From: Devosia sp. 66-22
GTDB taxonomy: Bacteria; Pseudomonadota; Alphaproteobacteria; Rhizobiales; Devosiaceae
Length of the DNA: 64,000 bases
NCBI GenBank assembly: GCA_001899065.1
Contig: MKUZ01000017.1
Location: forward strand, 434,001-498,000
Direction: 5' to 3'
Positions 26,310 through 35,459 of the stretch are shown here, in pieces. The position numbers and the translations under genes were made by a program. Numbering within the stretch: position 1 is the stretch's first letter; each line of letters opens with the position of its first letter. Under the pieces are notes generated by a model. It was not told the origin of the DNA. It saw only the letters and a program-made list of their open reading frames with translations, and searched no databases.

Positions 26310-27086
26310 TTGAACCAATCAGCTAGCCAAACGCTTGATGCAAACATGATCAACTACTGGGTCGGCTATGGTGCGGCGGTTGGCCGGGCAATCGAGGAGC
26401 CCGGTCGGGTCGCGTACCTGACGTCCGTGCCGCACCCCCTTTTCAACGGCGCGATCGTAAGCGCCGTGCACGATGGCCTCGAGGACTTTGCGAGGGTCGT
26501 TGGTGCGGCGTTGGCGAAGGGCAGAGGACCAGGCATGTGGTGGTTGTCGCCGCCAGCGGTAGCTGCGGGCGCGGCCGACCGCCTCGTTGCGGTTGGCCTG
26601 CGTGACGTTGGGACTGTTCCCGCCATGACGGTTGATCTCAGACTGCTCCCACCGGCCGCTGACCAACCAGGCCTGACGATCAGGCAGGTCGAGAGTGCAG
26701 AGGATCGGGCGCTCTGGGGAGAACTGGCAGCGCGAGGGACCGGTTTTGAGGAACCGGCTGTGCGAGCGCTGGCGGCCCTTGAGCCGCTTATCCCGGCAGC
26801 GCGGCTTGATGGGCAAGTCCGCCTCCTGGCGGACTATGAGGGTAAAGCGGTAGCGACGGGAGCCTTGGTCATATCGGGTGGCCTTGCGGGCGCATACGCC
26901 GTTTCCACTCTGCCCGAATTTCGCCGGCGCGGCATTGGCCGGGCAATCACCCTGCATGCCCTTCAGCTTGGGGTCGCCGGCGGGGCAAGAACGGGTTTCC
27001 TGCAATCATCGCCCATGGGGTTCCGGGTTTACGAAAGTATGGGCTTTCGGGAGATATTCTCGTATCGCCTGCTTCAGCAGGGATAG
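26310..27086 (+). CDS. GNAT-family N-acetyltransferase
   Basis: 258 residues. The C-terminal part (about 135-258) is a GNAT domain: AVSTLPEFRRRGIGRAITLH matches the acetyl-CoA pyrophosphate-binding Q/R-x-x-G-x-G/A motif, and FLQSSPMGFRVYESMGFRE is the usual C-terminal motif. The N-terminal half has no recognised domain. Start at TTG is taken from frame and a GGGAGG upstream; an ATG lies 36 bases later. Acceptor substrate unknown. Composition is slightly less GC-rich than neighbouring genes. Confidence 0.75.
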   Translation: MNQSASQTLDANMINYWVGYGAAVGRAIEEPGRVAYLTSVPHPLFNGAIVSAVHDGLEDFARVVGAALAKGRGPGMWWLSPPAVAAGAADRLVAVGLRDVGTVPAMTVDLRLLPPAADQPGLTIRQVESAEDRALWGELAARGTGFEEPAVRALAALEPLIPAARLDGQVRLLADYEGKAVATGALVISGGLAGAYAVSTLPEFRRRGIGRAITLHALQLGVAGGARTGFLQSSPMGFRVYESMGFREIFSYRLLQQG

Positions 27087-27322
27087 CACGCGCCTCAGGC
27101 AGGCCTGCGGGTTGCTGCGCGCGAGACATGCCACTGCGCCGCGCCTCAAGTCCCAGAGCGTCGTTGCACTCGAACTCGGCTCGCACGGCCGGCATCGGTC
27201 CCACCAGGCGCAAGGTCGCGGCGGCCCGTCCGGCTAGAACATGCTCTCAATTGCGGGAAGCAGGCGAGCGGATCTCGACCACGAGGTTGCCGCTCGCAAG
27301 AGCGGCCCGTCCGCAAGGTTGC

Positions 27323-28063
27323 TCAGCCGCGGCCGATATAGGGCATGTTGGTCGCCATCACGGTGAGGGTCTGCACGTTGGCGTCGAGCGGCAGGCCGGC
27401 CATGTAGAGCAGGGCATCGACGACGTGCTTCACGTCGAAGGTGGGCTCGGGCTTCATCGACAGGTCGGCCTGCAGCGAGCCGCCTGACATCCTGGCGGTC
27501 ATGTCGGTTGCCGTGTTGCCGATGTCGATCTGGCCGCAGGCGATGTTGAAGGGGCGGCCATCGAGCGAGATGGCCTTGGTGAGACCGCTGATCGCGTGCT
27601 TGGTGGTGGTGTAGCTCGCTGCCTGCGGCCGCGGCACATGCGCCGAGATCGAACCATTGTTGATGATCCGGCCGCCCTGCGGCGCCTGCTCGCGCATCAG
27701 GCGGAACGCCTCGCGGGCCACGTAGAAGGCGCCGTTGAGATTGGTGTCGACCATCCGCCGCCAGGTGTCGACCGGCAGATCGCCGAACACCGCGGCCGGC
27801 GCGAAGGCTCCGGCATTGTTGAACACCACATCGAGGCGGCCGAAGGCGCCGCGGACCTGAGTAAAGAAGCGGGCGACCGCCTCGGGATCGGCGACGTCGA
27901 CCGGCTCGGCAAGGGCGAGGCCGCCTTCGGCCTTGACCTGCGCCAGCATTTCGGCCCGGCGCCCGCAGATGGCGACCTGCCAGCCGGCGGCGGCGAAGGC
28001 GAGGGCGGCGGCCTTGCCGATGCCTGACGTGCCGCCCGTAATGACGATGGATTTGCCGCTCAT
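27323..28063 (-). CDS. SDR-family NAD(P)-dependent oxidoreductase
   Basis: 246 residues of the classical short-chain dehydrogenase fold: [17 protein letters not shown] at 6-22, NNAGAFA, catalytic Ser in [10 protein letters not shown], and YTTTK. No operon partner; the neighbours are a convergent GNAT gene and the divergent porin gene. Substrate cannot be deduced. The 236 bp downstream (27087-27322) shows no gene. Confidence 0.85.
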   Translation of the reverse strand: MSGKSIVITGGTSGIGKAAALAFAAAGWQVAICGRRAEMLAQVKAEGGLALAEPVDVADPEAVARFFTQVRGAFGRLDVVFNNAGAFAPAAVFGDLPVDTWRRMVDTNLNGAFYVAREAFRLMREQAPQGGRIINNGSISAHVPRPQAASYTTTKHAISGLTKAISLDGRPFNIACGQIDIGNTATDMTARMSGGSLQADLSMKPEPTFDVKHVVDALLYMAGLPLDANVQTLTVMATNMPYIGRG

Positions 28064-28462
28064 GGCTCAGTTCCCCTCGGTTTGTCCGAGGCCTAGTGGG
28101 ATTTGAGCCCGATGTCACCGTGCCACCGCGACGGCAGGTTCCTGCCACAATTGGCGGCCGCGGGCCGCCCGGAGGGGGTGGCGGAACCTGAAATTAACCC
28201 GTGATTCAGGGTTCTTAACGGGTGGTTTCCAATTCTGTGCTGAATCTGCAACATCGACTGGGCAACCATGACGGCTCTTCCACAATCTGGCCTTTATGCG
28301 GTTGCGCGCTTCCCGGTCCTGCGTAATGTGGCCAATGCGAATCCATGCATGGGATCGTTTGTCGGTCGCGACGCGACGACAACACACACTAACAAGTGTG
28401 GTCGCGTTACGACAAACCGCCGGGCAACTGGCAAAACGAATGACTGACTTTGGAGGTCAACA
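28064..28462. other. Promoter/leader region of the porin gene
   Basis: No gene seen. The right half is AT-richer and should contain the porin promoter. CACACT-aaca-AGTGTG at 28385-28400 can form a small hairpin in the 5' untranslated region, and TGGAGG lies seven bases before the porin ATG. Confidence 0.5.
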
Positions 28463-29689
28463 ATGAAAATCAGGAGCCTGCTTCTCGGTTCCGTCGCGGC
28501 CGCTGGTCTCGCCACCACCGGCTACGCTGCTGACCTGGGCGTTGTGACGTCGCTGGACGTTTGCGATGAGCTCGGTCTCTCCGGCCTGACGATTTCGTCC
28601 GATGACAACTGCCTCGTCATCACGGGCGGCGTCACCTACGAATACGCGATCGGCGACTACGCTACGTCGGTTCCGGTCATCACCTTCGACCGCGGCGGCG
28701 ACGATTTTACCGCCAAGGACAACGACGGCGTCCTCGATGACAACTCGGACATCGACGCCTGGCTGAAGTTCGTTGCGACCGCCAACTCGGACTTCGGTCC
28801 GGCGACCGCCACGATCAAGCTGATCAGCGAGAACGGTGACCAGGTCGGCGCTGCTGACTGGACCGTCGGTGTTGACGAAGCTTGGGTCGGCATCGGTGAC
28901 ACCACCATGCTGATGGCCGGCTACAAGGGTTCGATCTTCAACGACGGCGACGACGCCCCGCTGAACTACCTCGGCCTCTTCGGCTCGGGCAACGTTGACG
29001 CCGGCGTGTACGGCCTCAACGGCCACACCCCGAACCTCGGCGGTGACGTGATCCAGGTCGTTTCGAACCTGGGCAACGGCATCTCCGTCAAGGGCGGCCT
29101 CGAAGGCCTCGGCGAAGCCACCTTCATCACCGGCGTCGGTGTGATCGAGTATGCCGGCGACGGCATCACCGCTCACGCGTCGGGTGCGGTTGACGCAACC
29201 GGCCATTGGCTCGTTCACTCGGGCTTCAAGGGCACTTGGGATCCGGTCACCGTTGTCGGCGCTGTCGCTGTCGGCTCGCACGGCTGGTGGAATGCCCTGG
29301 GCTCGGTCTCGGCGACCTTCGACATCTTCACCCTCGCGGTGTCGGGCGAAGCGACTGCCGGTGGCGAGTACGGCGTTGGCGGTTCGCTCTCGGCGACTGT
29401 CACCGACGGCGTGACCCTGAACCTCGGTGGCCGTTACTTCACCGACACGACCGCCGTCGCGGCGACCGGCTACCAGGTTGAAGCTGGCGTCTCCGCCGCT
29501 GCGACCGAGTCGATCACGCTCACGGCCGCCATCGGCGCCGCCGACAGCAACATTGCTCCGGCGTACGTCTACGGCAAGGCCGGTCTGGCTTGGGCTCCGG
29601 GCGGTGGTTTCGACCTCTCGCTCAACGGCGAAGCCAACACCCTGGGCGCCTACAAGGGCACCTTCAAGGCTTCGAAGTCGATCAAGTAA
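28463..29689 (+). CDS. Porin-like outer-membrane beta-barrel protein
   Basis: 408 residues with a clear signal peptide (MKIRSLLLGSVAAAGLATTG, cut near GYAAD). The mature part consists of alternating, glycine-rich amphipathic strands (AWVGIGDTTMLMAGYKGSIF, SVKGGLEGLGEATFITGVG), with acidic loops such as DNDGVLDDNSDIDAW. This resembles alphaproteobacterial Omp2b-type porins. Codon choice is heavily biased, as in very abundant proteins. The C-terminus ends in SKSIK instead of the aromatic residue usual for barrel assembly. Monocistronic, followed by a strong terminator. Confidence 0.75.
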   Translation: MKIRSLLLGSVAAAGLATTGYAADLGVVTSLDVCDELGLSGLTISSDDNCLVITGGVTYEYAIGDYATSVPVITFDRGGDDFTAKDNDGVLDDNSDIDAWLKFVATANSDFGPATATIKLISENGDQVGAADWTVGVDEAWVGIGDTTMLMAGYKGSIFNDGDDAPLNYLGLFGSGNVDAGVYGLNGHTPNLGGDVIQVVSNLGNGISVKGGLEGLGEATFITGVGVIEYAGDGITAHASGAVDATGHWLVHSGFKGTWDPVTVVGAVAVGSHGWWNALGSVSATFDIFTLAVSGEATAGGEYGVGGSLSATVTDGVTLNLGGRYFTDTTAVAATGYQVEAGVSAAATESITLTAAIGAADSNIAPAYVYGKAGLAWAPGGGFDLSLNGEANTLGAYKGTFKASKSIK

Positions 29690-29715
29690 GATCGATCCGC
29701 TTAGCGGATTTGGGA

Positions 29716-29746
29716 GAGGCCCGGCATTCGCCGGGCCTTTTCTTTT
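29716..29746 (+). terminator. Rho-independent terminator of the porin gene
   Basis: AGGCCCGGC (29717-29725) and GCCGGGCCT (29730-29738) form a perfect stem with a four-base loop, followed by TTTTCTTTT. It starts 27 bases after the porin stop codon. Confidence 0.92.
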
Positions 29747-29908
29747 GTACGACGCCCTCAAGTTCAGGCGGCGTTCAAGCTGACCGGTGCATGCCGGACC
29801 CACCGCCCAAGAATTGCCGATAAACAATTGGATAGGCGGATTTATTCGCGCTTCGGCTTCTGCTATCGCAGCCACTTCCGAAGCAGGCGGCAATGGTTCG
29901 GGGGCATA

Positions 29909-32900
29909 ATGGCCGGCATCCTTCTCAAACTGCTCGTTCCGGGCGCACTCACCGTTGTCGGTGGAACGGCGCTCGCGCTCACGATGACGAGCGCCCCCAT
30001 CGCGACCGACCTCGAGACGCGCACGGCCGCGTCGCTCTCGGCCGATGCGCTGAACTGGGCATCGGTTCGAATCGATGGCCGCGACGCGGTGCTGACCGGC
30101 ACGGCCACCACCCAGCAGATGATCGACGACGCGGTGACCCACGTCGCCGATGTACGCGGCGTCAGGGCAGTGTCGTCGGAGATCGTGCTGGCCGAGTTCG
30201 TCAGTCCGTTTCCGTTTGCAGCGACGATCGAATCGGGGGCGGTGACGCTGTCCGGCGGCTATCCGAGCGCCGACGTGCATGCGGCGATTCTCGCCGAGGC
30301 CGGTGCAGCGAGCGACAGCACGCGGTTGCTCTCGGGCGCTCCCGATGCCACGGCATTCGAGGCCGCCGCAACGTTCGGCCTCGGCGCGCTCAAGCAGTTC
30401 GACCAGGGCAAGATCGACCTTGCCGATCTGTCGCTTTCCATTTCCGGCCGCGCCAGATCGATCGACGCTTACGGCCAGTTACAGCGCCTGCGCGATTCAG
30501 TGCCGCCGGGCGTCCGGCTCGCGGCGCTCGAGATCACGCCGCCGGTCGCGTCGCCCTATGTGTGGACCGCCAGCTTCGACGGCGTCACCCTGGCGCTCTC
30601 GGGCAACATTCCCGACGAACGGCTCGAGACGCAGTTGCGGGCCCTGCCGCCGAGCAATATCGCCGTCTCGACCAGCCTCGTGCTCGCTTCAGGTGCGCCT
30701 GAAGGTTTCGATGCCAAGGCACTGGAATTGCTCACGGCTCTGCTCCAGCTCGAGCGGGGCGAAGTGACGATCAACGACGGCATGGTGCTGCTTTCGGGCG
30801 CCCCCGAAAGCGCGGCCGTCGCCGAGCAAGTCACGACGGTGGTGACGAAGGCCGGGGGGGCGGCGACGCTGGAGCCGCCGCGCGTCGCCGACTTCGCGCT
30901 CGCGATCGACAAGAGCGGCGACGCGCTGGCCTTCGCGGGATTCGTCCCCGATGCCGCAACGCGGGACAGATTGGCGGAGCTTGCCGGTGCCGACGTTAGT
31001 GCCGTCGAGCTGGGCCGTGGCGCGCCGGAGTTCTTCGCCTCGGGGCTCGACTACGGCATCGAGATGCTGAGCCATTTCAGCACCGGCCGCTTCGAGCTCA
31101 AGGGCACGCGCCTGAGCCTGGGCGGACGCACGGCCTCGGTCGGCGACTTCAACAGCGTGCGCGGCAAGGCGGGGGAAGGGGCGCCGCAGGGCTTCACCCT
31201 GGCGCTCGCCGACATCCGGCCCCCCGTCGCCAGCCCGTTCACCTTCAGTGCGGTGAAGACCGCCGGCGGCAGTACCGCCGTGACTGGCTACCTGCCCGAC
31301 GACGCGGCGCGCGCCGAGCTTCGGACGCGCATCCCTGACCTTGCTTCGGACACCGCCGATCCCGCCGACGGCGCGCCCGAGAACTTCACTTTCCTTGCCG
31401 GCAAAGGCCTCGAGGTGCTGGCGCTGCTCGATTCCGGCACCGTCACTTTCGACGGCGCGAACTGGTCGATCGATGGCGTCGTCGACACGCCGCAGAAGGG
31501 CTTTGCCGCCGACGCCGCCTATTCGGTGGCGGGTCTGCGCACGATGGGCTGGAGCTATCAGGTGAAGCTGCCCGAGGCGCAGACGGCCGCGGCGCTGCCG
31601 ATCATTTCGCCTTACGCCTGGCGCGCGCAGAAGGCCTCGGATGGCACGGTGAATTTCACCGGCTTTGCACCGTCCCCGGCGTTCAAATCCTACCTCAAGG
31701 TGCGCGCGGCCACCGCGCTCGACGCCACCGCCCTTGGTGCCGGTGCCCCCGACGATTTCGGCGCCAGCGCGGTTGCCGGGCTCGATGCACTCTTCGCCCT
31801 CGACGAAGGTTCGCTCGGCCTCAACGGCGCCCGCTGGACGCTGACCGGCGAGGTCGACAACGCGGGCGCACGCGACACTATCCAATCCGCGCTCGCCGGC
31901 CGGATCGACGCCGCCAACTGGCAGATCGCCATCCAGGCGCGGGACTCGGCGCCCGTGGTCACCCCCTATCTATGGTCGGCGGCGAAGGGGACGAGCGGCA
32001 TCGTCGACCTCAGCGGCTACCTGCCCAGCAAGGCGCTGCAGGACCTTGCCGCAACGCGCGCCGTCATGGTCGGCCGCGATACCACGGCGATCGCCTCGGG
32101 CGAGCCGGCGGGCTTTGACGAAGACCTCGCCGCGGGCCTCGACGCACTCACGCATGTGAGCGAAGGCAAGGCCGCATTCGACGGCAGCCGCTGGGTGCTG
32201 ACCGGCACTGTCGCATCGCAACAGGACGGCGAGCTCGCCGTGGCGGCGCTGACCAGGGGCAGCCGGCAGGGCTCGCTGTGGACCAGCGCCCTCGGCGGCT
32301 ACACGCCGCCGGCCCCGGTGGTCGCCGAACCGAGCAGCAGCGAGCCGCCGGCCGAGCCGTCGAGCGCGGAGCCCGCGATCATCTCGATCGAGCCGCCATC
32401 GCAGCCATCCGCGGTAGAACAGCTTTCTTCCGAACCGCCTTCCGAGGCGGTCTTGCCGGAGCCATCGTCGTCCGAGCCCGTGTCAAGCGAAGCGTCATCG
32501 GCGGAGCCGCCTGCCGACGAGCCGTCGTCGGCTGAGGCGGCGCCGGAAGAAGACCGCTCGCTCATCGTCGTCGACCCGCTGCCGGCGCGCTTCGTGTTCG
32601 AGGCGAGCAAGGAAGGCGGGCAGCCCATCGCGCTCAAGGGGGCCGTCCCGGTCGCGACAACCGCCGTCTACTACGGCGTCATCGCCGGCAATGTGCCGAC
32701 CGACGCGATGCATGCCGGCGACGATCTGCCGCGTGACTTCATCGCGAGCGGCGCGGCCGGCATCAAGGCGCTGGTCAGGGTGAATGAGGGCCGGCTCGGC
32801 TTCGACGGCACGCGCTGGTGGCTGCGCGGCATGGTGGAGGAGGCGGCGCTGCGCGACACGCTGACCGCGTCGATCGCGGCACTGCCGAACGGAGCCGATT

Positions 32901-33298
32901 GGTCGGTGTTCATCGGCGTGCTGACCCCGATCGAAATCTGCCGCGAGCGCGTGGCCGAGCTGGCGCGGCGCAATGCGATCACGTTCCAGTCGGGCAGCGC
33001 AACGCTGACCGAGAGCTCGCTGCCCGTCATCGACGAGCTCGCGGCCGATCTCGACATCTGCCCCGAGGCCTCGGTGCACGTCGAGGGCCACACCGACGCG
33101 GATGGTGCCGAGGACCTCAACCTCGCGCTGTCGGTGTCGCGCGCCGAGACCGTGGTCGAGGCCCTGATCGAACGCAATGTCGGCATCGAGCGGCTCTATG
33201 CCGAAGGCTATGGCGAGAGCCAGCCGATCGCCGACAACGACACGCGCGACGGCAAGGCTGCAAACCGGCGCATCGCCTTCTCGATCTCGATGGAGTGA
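29909..33298 (+). CDS. Membrane-anchored OmpA-family protein with seven BON-like repeats
   Basis: 1129 residues. The N-terminal hydrophobic segment (4-28) has no clear cleavage site, so it may be an inner-membrane anchor. Seven imperfect repeats of about 115 residues start at 99, 215, 327, 442, 567, 685 and 893, each opening like SPYxWxA and containing SGAPxxF (for example 142, 261, 370, 488, 611, 730). A Ser/Pro/Glu linker spans 805-885. The C-terminal OmpA peptidoglycan-binding domain (1022-1129) has VEGHTDADG and KAANRRI. TM plus BON plus OmpA recalls mycobacterial OmpATb. ATG chosen with GGGGG upstream. First of a three-gene operon. Confidence 0.82.
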   Translation: MAGILLKLLVPGALTVVGGTALALTMTSAPIATDLETRTAASLSADALNWASVRIDGRDAVLTGTATTQQMIDDAVTHVADVRGVRAVSSEIVLAEFVSPFPFAATIESGAVTLSGGYPSADVHAAILAEAGAASDSTRLLSGAPDATAFEAAATFGLGALKQFDQGKIDLADLSLSISGRARSIDAYGQLQRLRDSVPPGVRLAALEITPPVASPYVWTASFDGVTLALSGNIPDERLETQLRALPPSNIAVSTSLVLASGAPEGFDAKALELLTALLQLERGEVTINDGMVLLSGAPESAAVAEQVTTVVTKAGGAATLEPPRVADFALAIDKSGDALAFAGFVPDAATRDRLAELAGADVSAVELGRGAPEFFASGLDYGIEMLSHFSTGRFELKGTRLSLGGRTASVGDFNSVRGKAGEGAPQGFTLALADIRPPVASPFTFSAVKTAGGSTAVTGYLPDDAARAELRTRIPDLASDTADPADGAPENFTFLAGKGLEVLALLDSGTVTFDGANWSIDGVVDTPQKGFAADAAYSVAGLRTMGWSYQVKLPEAQTAAALPIISPYAWRAQKASDGTVNFTGFAPSPAFKSYLKVRAATALDATALGAGAPDDFGASAVAGLDALFALDEGSLGLNGARWTLTGEVDNAGARDTIQSALAGRIDAANWQIAIQARDSAPVVTPYLWSAAKGTSGIVDLSGYLPSKALQDLAATRAVMVGRDTTAIASGEPAGFDEDLAAGLDALTHVSEGKAAFDGSRWVLTGTVASQQDGELAVAALTRGSRQGSLWTSALGGYTPPAPVVAEPSSSEPPAEPSSAEPAIISIEPPSQPSAVEQLSSEPPSEAVLPEPSSSEPVSSEASSAEPPADEPSSAEAAPEEDRSLIVVDPLPARFVFEASKEGGQPIALKGAVPVATTAVYYGVIAGNVPTDAMHAGDDLPRDFIASGAAGIKALVRVNEGRLGFDGTRWWLRGMVEEAALRDTLTASIAALPNGADWSVFIGVLTPIEICRERVAELARRNAITFQSGSATLTESSLPVIDELAADLDICPEASVHVEGHTDADGAEDLNLALSVSRAETVVEALIERNVGIERLYAEGYGESQPIADNDTRDGKAANRRIAFSISME

Positions 33299-33300
33299 CG

Positions 33301-33405
33301 ATGGACGGGTTGCTCTATCTCGCCGAGTTCTACTGGCCCTACGCGCTGGGCGCGCTGGCGATCGGCCTCGCGGCGGGCTGGTTCGGTTTCAGCGTCAAGA
33401 AGTAG
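33301..33405 (+). CDS. 34-residue single-span membrane protein
   Basis: A small open frame, ATG to TAG, placed two bases after the OmpA stop and five before the next gene. The predicted peptide begins MDGLLYLAEFYWPYA and continues through a hydrophobic glycine/alanine helix to a basic end, FSVKK, consistent with one membrane span and a cytoplasmic C-terminus. No known family is recognised. Position between two membrane-anchored proteins in the same operon is the main argument that it is real. Confidence 0.65.
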   Translation: MDGLLYLAEFYWPYALGALAIGLAAGWFGFSVKK

Positions 33406-33410
33406 CGGCG

Positions 33411-34469
33411 ATGGCAAGCGTCATTCACATCGCAGAAGTCGCAGCGATCCTCGCGGTCGCCTACGTCCTGGGCTGGGCCATCGGTTATCTGGCGCATCGC
33501 CTGCTGGCACGGCAGTCCGCGACCGCGCCGGTGCCCGCCGAGCGCATCGCGGCGGTGACGGCGCCGACGGACGCACTGGTCAAGGCGCCGCTGATCGAGC
33601 CGGTGGCGCAGCCGGCACCGCCCGCCCTATCGCAACCGCCGGTCGTAGAGCCGGCCGTGGAAGCGGCGCCCGAGCCTGTCGCCGTGCCAGCGGAGGCGGC
33701 GGTCTCGATCGAGGCGGAAGCGGCCGTCGCGGCATTGTCGCCCGTTGCCATTCCGGTGGTCGAAGCGCCACCCCCGCTACAGGTCGCTCCGGTTGCGCCG
33801 CCGCCGAAACCGACACCCGAGCCGGAACCTGAGCCCGAGCCCGAGCTGACGGCAACTCCGGCGATGAAGCCGGGCGAGGCGTGGAGCGGCGAGGTCCGCG
33901 GGCGGGCGGCGGCGGCCATTGCGTCCGCCACGCCCGAGCCCGTCGCGGAGCCGGCGCCGCCACTCGACGTGCCGCTGACGGTCGATCTCGGCCCGGTAGG
34001 ACCCGATTCCACTTACGGCGAGCCCGTCGTGCCGGAGGCGCCGCCGGCGCCGGTCGACGAGGACGCCGCGATGCGCGCCATCGAGGGCGGCTGGTCGCGC
34101 ATGCAGGCGCGCGCCCTGACCGGTGCACCCGAGCTGTCGGATGTCGGCGCGGCAGTCGCCGCGGCACAGAGCGCTGTCGAGCAGGTGCTGGCCAAGGCCG
34201 GCATCGACGGCGACGCGCCAGGGCAGGCCGCGCGGCCCAAGGGCCTGCCGCGGCCGCGCAACGGCAGCAAGGACGACCTCAAGCGCATCGAGGGCCTCGG
34301 TGCGCTCGACGAATCCACGCTCAACAATCTGGGCGTGTTCCATTTCGACCAGATCGCCGGCTGGTCGGAGGCGCAGGTGCTGTGGATGGAAAACCACGTC
34401 TTTGCGCGTGGCCGCATCGGGCGCGAGAACTGGCAGCAGCAGGCGAGGGACCTCGGCCCCGGCGCTTAG
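33411..34469 (+). CDS. Membrane-anchored Pro/Ala/Glu-rich protein with HhH-like C-terminal domain
   Basis: 352 residues. One N-terminal membrane helix (about 5-27, AAILAVAYVLGWAIGYLA), a long low-complexity linker rich in Pro, Ala, Glu and Val (about 40-240, with a PEPEPEPEPE run), then a compact C-terminal domain from about 285: DDLKRIEGLGALDESTLNNL followed by GVFHFDQIAGWSEAQVLWM. This domain is the helix-hairpin-helix-like module also found at the C-terminus of some NuoE and L21 proteins. Function unknown; third gene of the OmpA operon. Its end overlaps the convergent hydrolase gene by 4 bp. Confidence 0.75.
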   Translation: MASVIHIAEVAAILAVAYVLGWAIGYLAHRLLARQSATAPVPAERIAAVTAPTDALVKAPLIEPVAQPAPPALSQPPVVEPAVEAAPEPVAVPAEAAVSIEAEAAVAALSPVAIPVVEAPPPLQVAPVAPPPKPTPEPEPEPEPELTATPAMKPGEAWSGEVRGRAAAAIASATPEPVAEPAPPLDVPLTVDLGPVGPDSTYGEPVVPEAPPAPVDEDAAMRAIEGGWSRMQARALTGAPELSDVGAAVAAAQSAVEQVLAKAGIDGDAPGQAARPKGLPRPRNGSKDDLKRIEGLGALDESTLNNLGVFHFDQIAGWSEAQVLWMENHVFARGRIGRENWQQQARDLGPGA

Positions 34470-35401
34470 GCAGCCTTTCGCGCACCGGCGACGCGGCGGA
34501 TGAAGTCGGTGATCGGCTCAACGTCCTCGGTATTGTCGAGCAGCGCGGGCGAGCCCTGGTTCTCGATGACAAAGGCCTCGGCGTCGCGCCGCCGCTTCAT
34601 CATCTCTTCGAACGTCTCGCGGCGAAGCTGCTGGGTGAGCTGGGTGCGCATCATCATCAGCGGGGCGCAGGTCAGCGCATCGAACAGCGGCCACTGCGCC
34701 ACCAGCACGTCGTCGAGATCGAACGGCTCGAGCAGGCGGATGAGCGCGGGGTCGAACAGCGGCTGCAGCCGGCCGCGCTTGTCGACATGGTGGCTGCGGG
34801 TAGAGACGGCATCGAGCACGGTCTCGGGCATGCCGGGATAGTCGGCCGCGGCCATGCGGCGCAGCATCGGGCGAAGGCTCGCTTCGCCGCGCACGCCGGT
34901 GAGCTCGTTGAGGGTCACGCGCAGCCGCACGAGCCCGCGCGAGTCCGAGACCGGACCGGCATCGATCAGCACGGTACCGGCGATCAGCGACGGGCGCCGC
35001 GCGGCGAGCGCCATCAGGACCTGGCCGCCATAGCCCTGGCCGACGAAGATGGCCCGCTCGACAGCGAGCGCGCGCATCACCTCGATGACATCCTCGGCAT
35101 CGGTGAGCGAGGAGTAGGTCGCCGCGCGCGCGCGATCGGTCGAGCGCCCGCGGCCCTTGAGGTCGATGAGGACGAAGGGCGTCGTCTCGTCGTGGCTCTG
35201 TCCGGCGAGGCGGAGGAAGTCCGACCAGTCCGCCATGTTGCGGTTGTAGCCCGCGAGGCACACGACCGGCACGCGGCCCGGCCCGAGCGGCCCGCTCACA
35301 TGCACGGCCATCTGCTCGTGCGCGGCCCCCACCGTCACCATGCGGACGGGCAGGGCGGCGAACGCCTTGTGGTCGGGTGGGATCGGGCGCGGCCTGGTCA
35401 T
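34466..35401 (-). CDS. Alpha/beta-hydrolase-fold protein lacking the catalytic triad
   Basis: 311 residues with the overall alpha/beta hydrolase pattern: VPVVCLAGYNRNMADW near 45 (oxyanion strand), LIDLKGRGRS at 78-87, and the nucleophile elbow region IFVGQGYGGQ. The elbow reads Gly-Gln-Gly-Tyr-Gly-Gly at 121-126, with Gly123 where Ser is expected. The usual acid position (RGxxSD) reads RTQLTQ with Gln257, and the GxGHAPLL histidine position reads QGSPALL with Ser284. The frame is intact, so it is probably a non-hydrolytic homologue rather than a decayed gene. Confidence 0.8.
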   Translation of the reverse strand: MTRPRPIPPDHKAFAALPVRMVTVGAAHEQMAVHVSGPLGPGRVPVVCLAGYNRNMADWSDFLRLAGQSHDETTPFVLIDLKGRGRSTDRARAATYSSLTDAEDVIEVMRALAVERAIFVGQGYGGQVLMALAARRPSLIAGTVLIDAGPVSDSRGLVRLRVTLNELTGVRGEASLRPMLRRMAAADYPGMPETVLDAVSTRSHHVDKRGRLQPLFDPALIRLLEPFDLDDVLVAQWPLFDALTCAPLMMMRTQLTQQLRRETFEEMMKRRRDAEAFVIENQGSPALLDNTEDVEPITDFIRRVAGARKAA

Positions 35402-35459
35402 GCGCGAAGTGTACGCAGGCTCGCCGGGAAAGGCGAGCCGCGACGGGACCGATCGGCGG

